The translations under genes were made by a program, and so were the position numbers. Positions 16,423 through 21,681 of a DNA stretch of 21,681 nt are shown piece after piece. Under the pieces are notes generated by a model that made no database searches, was not told the origin of the DNA, and saw only the letters and a program-made list of their open reading frames with translations. The stretch is taken from contig DWUW01000207.1 in NCBI GenBank assembly GCA_019120525.1, positions 1-21,681 on the forward strand. Reading direction: 5' to 3'. Position 1 is the stretch's first letter; every line of letters begins with the position of its first letter. The stretch comes from Candidatus Eisenbergiella stercorigallinarum (GTDB lineage: Bacteria > Bacillota > Clostridia > Lachnospirales > Lachnospiraceae).

Positions 16423-16451
16423 ATTATACTGAACCTTCCGGTTCATTTCAA
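16423..16451 (-). promoter_or_regulatory. Promoter of the STAS-kinase operon with palindromic spacer
   Basis: TTGAAA (16446-16451), 17-base spacer, consensus TATAAT (16423-16428). The spacer contains the perfect inverted repeat TGAACC-ggaa-GGTTCA (16430-16445), which fills 16 of its 17 bases and is a likely operator. Confidence 0.82.
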
Positions 16452-16492
16452 CAAAAATCCGGCAGCCCATGTTTATCCTCATGGCTGCCGGA
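16451..16492 (-). terminator. Intrinsic terminator of nrdD
   Basis: TCCGGCAGCCATG pairs with CATGGGCTGCCGGA around an 8-base loop, with one bulged G, followed by TTTTTGTT on the minus strand. Its U-run borders the -35 box of the next promoter. Confidence 0.87.
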
Positions 16493-16542
16493 CCTTCTCT
16501 TTTCTTTTATCGCTTCTTCTGTATTCTCCGCTGCTTCTCCGC

Positions 16543-18951
16543 TTACGCATTCACCACGCTCGGCCCCACGCCGCGGGATTCCTGCGCGTACTTCCGGATG
16601 TTGGAGGCGTTGGCATAGCGGGCGAATGATTCTCCGTCCGTCACCACCAGGGTAGGAGCCTGCATCACGCCGAACCGCTGCGCCAGCTCCGCGTTCTCCT
16701 GCGCGTCCACGGGAATGTAGTCCACATCCTTCAGATATTCCTTCGCCAGGCGGCAGTTGGGACAGGTCTTCGTGGTAAACAGGTATCTCACCGAGCCGGG
16801 CTGCTCCGTCTGTGCGGCGGGAGCCTTTTTCTCATAATCCGCCATGGCGACCACACGGGGTCCCTTATGCTTCAGGACGGATCTGGAAATGTCGTATTCG
16901 GTCCGGTTCTGGAATTCCTGGGTCTTCCCGTCGTTCCAGTTCTGCACCGGCCTGTAGTAGCCGGTGATGCGGCTCCATACCTCCGTTACCCTGCCGCACT
17001 TCGGGCAGACCTTCTGCTCGCCGGCCAGATAGCCGTGCTCCGGGCAGATGGAGTAGGTCGGGGACATGGTATAGTAGGGCAGCTTGTAGTTCTCCGCAAT
17101 GGTGCGCACCAGATTGGCCGCCGCCTTCCAGTCGGGAAGCTTTTCTCCCAGGAAGGCGTGGAACACGGTTCCCGAGGTATACAGGGTCTGCAGCTCGTCC
17201 TGGATATCCAGCGCGTCAAAAATATCAACGGTATAGTCCACCGGCAGATGGGAGGAGTTGGTATAGTAAGGGGTATCCCCTTCCTTACCTGCGGTTTTGA
17301 TGCCGGGCCATCTCTTGCGGTCGTGCTTCGCCAGACGGTAGGTGGTGCTTTCCGCCGGAGTGGCTTCCAGATTGTACAGATCGCCGTACTGCTCCTGATA
17401 AAGGACCAGGCGGTCTCTCATGTGGTTGAGCACATCGATGGAAAACTTCTGCGTCTTCTCGCTGGACATGTCGGCTCTCAGCCAGTTGGCGTTCAGTCCC
17501 ACCTCGTTCATGCCGATCAGGCCGATGGTGGAAAAATGATTGTCGAAGCTTCCGAGATAGCGCTTCGTATAGGGATACAGCCCCTCCTCCAGCAGTCGGG
17601 TGATCACGTCCCGCTTGATCTTCAGGGAACGGGCGGCCACGTCCATCATATGGTCGAGGCGCTTATAAAACTCCTCTTCATTGGCGGACAGATAGGCGAT
17701 CCTTGGCATGTTGATGGTCACCACGCCCACGCTTCCGGTACTCTCTCCGGAGCCGAAATAGCCGCCGGTCTTCTTTCTCAGCTCTCTCAGATCCAGGCGC
17801 AGACGGCAGCACATGGAACGCACGTCGCTGGGCTTCATATCGGAGTTGATATAATTGCTGAAATAAGGGGTGCCGTACTTCGCGGTCATCTCAAAGAGCA
17901 GGCGGTTGTTCTCCGTATCGGACCAGTCGAAATCCCGGGTGATGGAGTAGGTGGGGATCGGATACTGGAAGCCCCGTCCGTTGGCGTCTCCCTCGATCAT
18001 GATCTCGATGAACGCCTTGTTGACCATGTCCATTTCCCTCTTGCAGTCCTTATAACAGAAATCCATCTCCTTACCGCCCACGATGGCCGGAAGCTCCGCC
18101 AGGTCGTCCGGCACGGTCCAGTCCAGCGTGATGTTGGAAAAAGGCGCCTGGGTGCCCCAGCGGCTGGGGGTATTCACCCCGTAAATAAAGGACTCGATGC
18201 ACTTCTTCACCTCCGGATAGGTGAGATTGTCCGCCTTCACGAAAGGAGCGAGGTAGGTGTCAAAGGAGGAAAACGCCTGCGCGCCGGCCCATTCGTTCTG
18301 CATGATGCCGAGGAAGTTCACCATCTGGTTGCAGAGTACGGAAAGATGCTTCGCCGGAGCGGAGGTGATCTTTCCAGGGATGCCGCCAAGCCCCTCCTGA
18401 ATGAGCTGCTTTAAGGACCAGCCGGCGCAGTAGCCGGTGAGCATGGACAGATCATGGATATGGATGTCCGCATTCCGGTGCGCCTGGGCGATTTCCTCGT
18501 CATAGACCTCCGTAAGCCAGTAATTGGCCGTCACCGCGCCGGAATTGCTCAGGATCAGGCCTCCCACGGAATAGGTAACGGTGGAATTCTCCTTCACGCG
18601 CCAGTCCTCCACCTTCACGTAGCCGTTGACCACTTCCTTGTAGTCCAGGATCGTGGACTTCATATTCCGCATCTTTTCCCTCTGCTTGCGGTACAGGATA
18701 TAGGCCTTGGCCACTTCAGCGTAGCCGGCCTGCTCAAGAACCTTCTCCACACTGTCCTGGATATCCTCCACGTGAACAGCCCCTTCCTCCACCTTATCCT
18801 GGAAGTCCGCCGTCACCCGCAGGGACAGCAGATCGATGATGTCGCTGCTGTACAGGGTGTCCGTCGCGTCAAACGCCTTGCGGACGGCATCCCCGATCTT
18901 GGTAAGCGTAAAATCCGCCTTGTCTCCGTTTCTCTTAATGACCTGGAACAT
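16543..18951 (-). CDS. nrdD: Anaerobic ribonucleoside-triphosphate reductase with C-terminal glutaredoxin-like domain
   Basis: Class III ribonucleotide reductase, making dNTPs without oxygen by a glycyl radical. 802 residues. The N-terminal ATP-cone (about 1-95, MFQVIKRNGDKADF start) provides allosteric control. The long catalytic barrel follows. The C-terminal metal site reads CPEH...CPKC (Cys636, His639, Cys649, Cys652), and the radical glycine is Gly664 in RITGYYRP. Residues about 720-802 are an added thioredoxin/glutaredoxin-like domain with CPNC (730-733) and a cis-Pro-like QAPTLVV. The start at 18951 has a GGGGGA site 7 bases upstream; an earlier in-frame TTG is unsupported. The activase gene nrdG is not adjacent. 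Two NrdR-type boxes precede it. Confidence 0.95.
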   Translation of the reverse strand: MFQVIKRNGDKADFTLTKIGDAVRKAFDATDTLYSSDIIDLLSLRVTADFQDKVEEGAVHVEDIQDSVEKVLEQAGYAEVAKAYILYRKQREKMRNMKSTILDYKEVVNGYVKVEDWRVKENSTVTYSVGGLILSNSGAVTANYWLTEVYDEEIAQAHRNADIHIHDLSMLTGYCAGWSLKQLIQEGLGGIPGKITSAPAKHLSVLCNQMVNFLGIMQNEWAGAQAFSSFDTYLAPFVKADNLTYPEVKKCIESFIYGVNTPSRWGTQAPFSNITLDWTVPDDLAELPAIVGGKEMDFCYKDCKREMDMVNKAFIEIMIEGDANGRGFQYPIPTYSITRDFDWSDTENNRLLFEMTAKYGTPYFSNYINSDMKPSDVRSMCCRLRLDLRELRKKTGGYFGSGESTGSVGVVTINMPRIAYLSANEEEFYKRLDHMMDVAARSLKIKRDVITRLLEEGLYPYTKRYLGSFDNHFSTIGLIGMNEVGLNANWLRADMSSEKTQKFSIDVLNHMRDRLVLYQEQYGDLYNLEATPAESTTYRLAKHDRKRWPGIKTAGKEGDTPYYTNSSHLPVDYTVDIFDALDIQDELQTLYTSGTVFHAFLGEKLPDWKAAANLVRTIAENYKLPYYTMSPTYSICPEHGYLAGEQKVCPKCGRVTEVWSRITGYYRPVQNWNDGKTQEFQNRTEYDISRSVLKHKGPRVVAMADYEKKAPAAQTEQPGSVRYLFTTKTCPNCRLAKEYLKDVDYIPVDAQENAELAQRFGVMQAPTLVVTDGESFARYANASNIRKYAQESRGVGPSVVNA

Positions 18952-18990
18952 GAGCTTTCCCCCTTGCAAATTTCAATGACAGAAAATATT

Positions 18991-19041
18991 CACCGTCCCT
19001 TTTCCGGGGCTGTCTCTGCCGCCTTCCGGAAACGGACGGTG
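18991..19041 (-). promoter_or_regulatory. 5'-terminal hairpin of the nrdD message
   Basis: On the minus strand CACCGTCC...TTCCGG pairs with CCGGAA...GGACGGTG, with an internal loop and a large apical loop. The predicted transcript start near 19040 falls at the foot of this stem, so the message would begin inside a stable hairpin. No U-run follows. Confidence 0.6.
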
Positions 19042-19046
19042 AAGTT

Positions 19047-19075
19047 ATTGTAGCATCTTTTCTTTTCCAAGTCAA
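19047..19075 (-). promoter_or_regulatory. Sigma-A promoter of nrdD
   Basis: TTGACT (19070-19075), 17-base spacer, TACAAT (19047-19052). The leader is about 90 bases. Confidence 0.87.
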
Positions 19076-19081
19076 CGTCGG

Positions 19082-19097
19082 ATACAAGATATTGTGT
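19082..19097 (-). promoter_or_regulatory. NrdR box, promoter-proximal
   Basis: ACACAATATCTTGTAT on the minus strand matches the known NrdR consensus ACACWATATATWGTGT at 14 of 16 positions. It ends 6 bases upstream of the -35 box. NrdR is the ATP/dATP-sensing repressor of ribonucleotide reductase genes. Confidence 0.85.
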
Positions 19098-19113
19098 TTT
19101 TATCCCGCGCCGT

Positions 19114-19129
19114 TTAATAAATGTTGTGT
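19114..19129 (-). promoter_or_regulatory. NrdR box, promoter-distal (half-conserved)
   Basis: ACACAACATTTATTAA on the minus strand. The left half matches the consensus at 7 of 8 positions and the right half is degraded. It starts exactly 32 bases from the proximal box, three helical turns, the spacing usual for paired NrdR sites. Confidence 0.75.
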
Positions 19130-19188
19130 TGTCTTTCAAAAAATGTTTTTCCGGGCCAAAGCCGGGCCGCCGCACCGCCGGGGATCTT

Positions 19189-20237
19189 TTACCTGGTCTG
19201 AAGGAACCCATACTCCCGCTGCGCCTTCGAATCGTCCGGATAGGTCTCCAGGTATTCTTCCATTTTCAGCCTTGCCTGGTCGAACTGTCCCAGGTATTCG
19301 TACGCGACGATCTCGTTGAAACTCAGGGTCTGTGTGATCTGGTTTCCCTCCATGGCAATGCCCGACTGGAACGCGGCCAGGGCCGCCTCGTAGTCGCCGA
19401 TGTGCAGGTCGCACAGGCCGAGCTGGTTATAGATCTGCGCGTCCGGGGTCTGGCTCAGATAATTGTTGTATACACTGGCCGCATAATTGTAATCTCCCAG
19501 CTGTTCGTAGGTCTGTCCCAGAAGGCTCACCACCTCGGAGGAGCCGTCCGTATCCATGGCGCTTTCCAGCGCGTTTCTGGCAGCGTCATAATTGCCCAGA
19601 TAATAATTCATCCGCCCTGTATTATAGTCGCTCAGCTTACCGTCCCCGTCGTCCAGCACAGCCTGCAGATACCCCTGTCCCAGCTCCTGCTGCCCGTTCT
19701 CCGCGCAGCTGCAGAAAATATCGATCCGAAGATCATAATCCTGCGGATCAATGGACACTGCCCTGTCAAAATCCGAAGATGCCCCTTCCGTATCCCCCTG
19801 GGCCAGTTCAATCACGCCCTTGAGATACCAGGCCGTCTTTTCCTTCGGACGCAGCGCCAGGATCGCCTCGTACACGCCCTTCGCGCCGTCCAGGTTTCCC
19901 TGCTTGTAGTAAGCCGTGGCCAGATAATAGTTGATATCGTAATCCATCTGATCCGGACGCTCGTCGCTGTAGGACAGGGCACGCTGCAGGCTGCCTGCCG
20001 CTTCCTCATACCGGGACAGCCCCATATAGGCAAGTCCCATCCCCGGTAGGCCAGCTGCAGATCCTCTCCGTTCAGGATCGCAGCATCAAAAGACTTCAGC
20101 GCTTCCTCATATTCCAGCTGCTCTACCAGGGCCATGCCCTGATCCAGATTTTCCGTTTTTCCGGAGCCGCAGCCGGAAAGGACCGAAAGGGCAAGGGCCG
20201 AAAGGATGGCTGCTGTTTTTTTTCTGTTATATTTCAT
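19189..20237 (-). pseudogene. TPR-repeat lipoprotein gene with a 1-base frameshift
   Basis: The 5' part (20237 to about 20041) encodes a lipoprotein signal with lipobox LSGC (Cys23), then the first TPR-like helix pair QLEYEEALKSFDAAILNG. The frame then breaks at CGG-GG-ATG: only two Gs separate the last good codon from MGLAYMGLSRYEEAAGSL, the next repeat in the -1 frame. One G missing from a G run (20041-20044) explains it. The remaining 283 residues carry about seven more TPR-type repeats to 19189. Restored, the protein would have about 349 residues, be anchored outside the membrane and act as a protein-binding scaffold of unknown partner. AGAGGA precedes the ATG, which overlaps the end of ptuB by 11 bases. 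Either a real mutation or a sequencing error. Confidence 0.82.
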
Positions 20238-21030
20238 TTGTGATTCCTCTTATCTTTTCAGACATTTTCCATCCGTCTTTTTTCCGTTTCAGAACAAACA
20301 GAAGAACGCCTGCAAATTCCTGCCGTTCCTGCGCATCTTCAAGCCTTTTGATGATCGACTCCAGATGAGAGGATGTCAGTTTGTTTTTGGCAGCCAGCCT
20401 TTCCAGAATCTTTTCCGCATTCTTGTAGGCATCTTTTCTGCCCTTTACCAACATCGTAGCCGTATCTTCTCTCATACTTCCATCTTCATACAGCCTTCCA
20501 TTCAAACACAGAATCTGATTGATTTCCATCTCAATCCGTTTCTTATGTTCTTCCGTCCATTTGCCGCGGCCGCGAAAATAAATACGGCCATCCTTATGGT
20601 AACAAATTTCGTCCATCATTTTGTGAGAATAAGGACTCAGTGAGAGTTCCTCCTCATCTTCCTTGCTTCCATCACAGCACAGGACTCTGCTTTCACCTTC
20701 CCGCAGCTCCACATCCGCTCCACCTTTGCAGACCGCCGCCATATTTCCGTAATCCAGTGATTTTTCCTTATCCCTGCTGAGAGGGATCAGATACTCTATC
20801 GTCGTGTGTCTGCCGTCGTCCTTTAACCTCTTCATGCAGTATGCGCACAGGCCATGCTGCTCCTCTAAAAGTGACCTTCTGATGATATCCTTTGAAAGCA
20901 GATCAAACCCGTTCTCCCGAACAGCCCTGGAATCCCCTTCCAGAATCTTTTTCCACTCCGGCATGCTTTTTATTCGGGCAACCTCCCGCCGCATCTGAGG
21001 CGGAGTATTTCTCTTTTGAATCCACAGCAT
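20227..21030 (-). CDS. ptuB: PtuB-like HNH nuclease of a Septu-type defence pair
   Basis: 267 residues. LLEEQHGLCAYCMKRL (54-69, Cys62 and Cys65), then TIEYLIPLS (77-85), LDYGNMAAVC (92-101) and CCDGSKED (118-125) follow the order of the TIGR02646/PtuB HNH family found in Septu and retron Ec78. In the usual motif the catalytic residue is His in IEH; here it is Tyr80. Four cysteines for the structural zinc and Asn96 are retained. In Septu the nuclease works with the PtuA ATPase to stop phage growth. The gene starts 3 bases after the ATPase stop, so the pair is one unit. Its DNA is more AT-rich than the flank. The family call is good; nuclease activity is in doubt. Confidence 0.78.
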   Translation of the reverse strand: MLWIQKRNTPPQMRREVARIKSMPEWKKILEGDSRAVRENGFDLLSKDIIRRSLLEEQHGLCAYCMKRLKDDGRHTTIEYLIPLSRDKEKSLDYGNMAAVCKGGADVELREGESRVLCCDGSKEDEEELSLSPYSHKMMDEICYHKDGRIYFRGRGKWTEEHKKRIEMEINQILCLNGRLYEDGSMREDTATMLVKGRKDAYKNAEKILERLAAKNKLTSSHLESIIKRLEDAQERQEFAGVLLFVLKRKKDGWKMSEKIRGITNEI

Positions 21031-21033
21031 TTC

Positions 21034-21681
21034 CTACCCCAATTCCAGTTCCGCTCTTGCGTTTTTCACTTCCGTGTTATCTTCTCCGAACCGTTCCGTC
21101 ATTTCCCTTAAAATCCGTTCTGCTTTTTCATCGTCTTCTTCATTCAGGGCCATTTCAAATTCGTCATACAGCTGCCGAAGTTCACGCAGGACCCCACCAC
21201 TGCCCTGCCGAAATTCCAGTACATCCTCCACCGAATAAGCATAGGCATCCGGCAGATAGGTTACCTGTCTGGAATTTTCCAGCTGAATCAGCCGGGCTTC
21301 CTTACAGGAAGCAATGATAATCGGAGAATGCGTTGCAACAATAAACTGAACCTTCGGAAAACTCCTGTTCAGCCCATCAAGTACTTTCCACTGCCATTTC
21401 GGATGCAGATGCATATCGATTTCATCAATCAGTACAATGCCTTCTGCATCTACGGCACGGCTGTTTTCCGGATTCAAAAGAGCCAGACGAAAGGCCATAT
21501 CCATTACCATCCACAGCAGAGACTGATATCCGGCGCTTAAATATTTCACGGGTATCTCCGCACCACGCTCCACATATACCATTTCCTCAAACTGACGGGA
21601 ATAATAAATTTCCGGCAGCTCCTTTAAATCATTCATCTGATACATGAATTCTGCAACAGTCGCCTTAAATTCTTCGTACTC
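21034..21681 (-). CDS. ptuA: PtuA-like AAA/ABC-type ATPase, C-terminal part (cut by window edge)
   Basis: The last 215 residues of an ATPase whose frame is open to the window end. Visible are the ABC-like signature LSAGYQSLLWM, the Walker B segment GIVLIDEIDMHLHPKWQ, and the switch-histidine strand QFIVATHSPIIIAS. These are the marks of the COG3950/PtuA-type ATPases related to RecF and OLD. The tail is a charged helix with acidic repeats (ALNEEDDEKAERILREM). Walker A lies upstream of the window. Directly followed by the HNH gene, it matches the PtuA-PtuB order of Septu. A generic AAA ATPase of another two-gene defence system cannot be excluded without the N-terminus. Confidence 0.75.
   Translation of the reverse strand, partial: EYEEFKATVAEFMYQMNDLKELPEIYYSRQFEEMVYVERGAEIPVKYLSAGYQSLLWMVMDMAFRLALLNPENSRAVDAEGIVLIDEIDMHLHPKWQWKVLDGLNRSFPKVQFIVATHSPIIIASCKEARLIQLENSRQVTYLPDAYAYSVEDVLEFRQGSGGVLRELRQLYDEFEMALNEEDDEKAERILREMTERFGEDNTEVKNARAELELG

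Noticed and set aside
16867..18414. 515-codon open frame on the plus strand opposite nrdD
   Set aside because: Antisense shadow of nrdD; His/Gly/Val-rich composition without any motif.

Overview
The window looks like chromosomal DNA of a fairly high-GC Clostridia member (Bacillota), most likely Lachnospiraceae. The reasons are AGGAGG-type ribosome binding sites, consensus sigma-A promoters, a T-box in front of valS, a UMF1-type transporter, an anaerobic NrdD reductase, and several proteins of kinds I associate with that family. The assignment is inferred from gene content, not from a marker gene. No rRNA, tRNA, CRISPR array or insertion sequence was seen.

Layout. (1) 1-1794: 5' half of valS on the minus strand, behind a T-box leader with a readable GUA (Val) specifier and its own promoter. 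(2) 1812-4601: a minus-strand operon, inositol-monophosphatase family enzyme > secreted SGNH hydrolase > membrane-anchored NERD protein > possible 17-residue ORF. (3) 4809-6928: a plus-strand pair, zinc-dependent phospholipase C family protein and UMF1/MFS transporter, ending in stacked hairpins. (4) 7109-9103: a divergent pair, an orotate-phosphoribosyltransferase-like protein with a degenerate PRPP loop (minus) and an M24 aminopeptidase (plus), each with its own promoter. (5) 9200-11912: minus strand, a small membrane protein, a three-helix membrane protein (DUF6142-like) and an M29 aminopeptidase with a long N-terminal extension. (6) 12062-13899: pyrF-pyrE, late UMP synthesis, behind one promoter. 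(7) 13948-16451: a STAS-kinase fusion followed by an iron-type alcohol dehydrogenase, from a promoter whose 17-bp spacer is almost filled by a palindrome. (8) 16451-19129: nrdD with a fused C-terminal glutaredoxin-like domain, controlled by two NrdR-type boxes exactly 32 bp apart. (9) 19189-20237: a TPR lipoprotein gene broken by a 1-base frameshift at a G4 run. (10) 20227-21681: a Septu-like anti-phage pair, ptuB (HNH) and the 3' part of ptuA (ATPase), in visibly more AT-rich DNA.

Most of the window is core metabolism and housekeeping: aminoacylation, pyrimidine and deoxyribonucleotide synthesis, and peptidases. The accessory part is the right end. There the Septu-like ATPase/nuclease pair runs straight into the TPR lipoprotein gene with an 11-base overlap, and the predicted nuclease carries Tyr where the HNH catalytic His is expected. 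The most informative regulatory features are the NrdR boxes, the T-box and the palindrome inside the STAS-kinase promoter.
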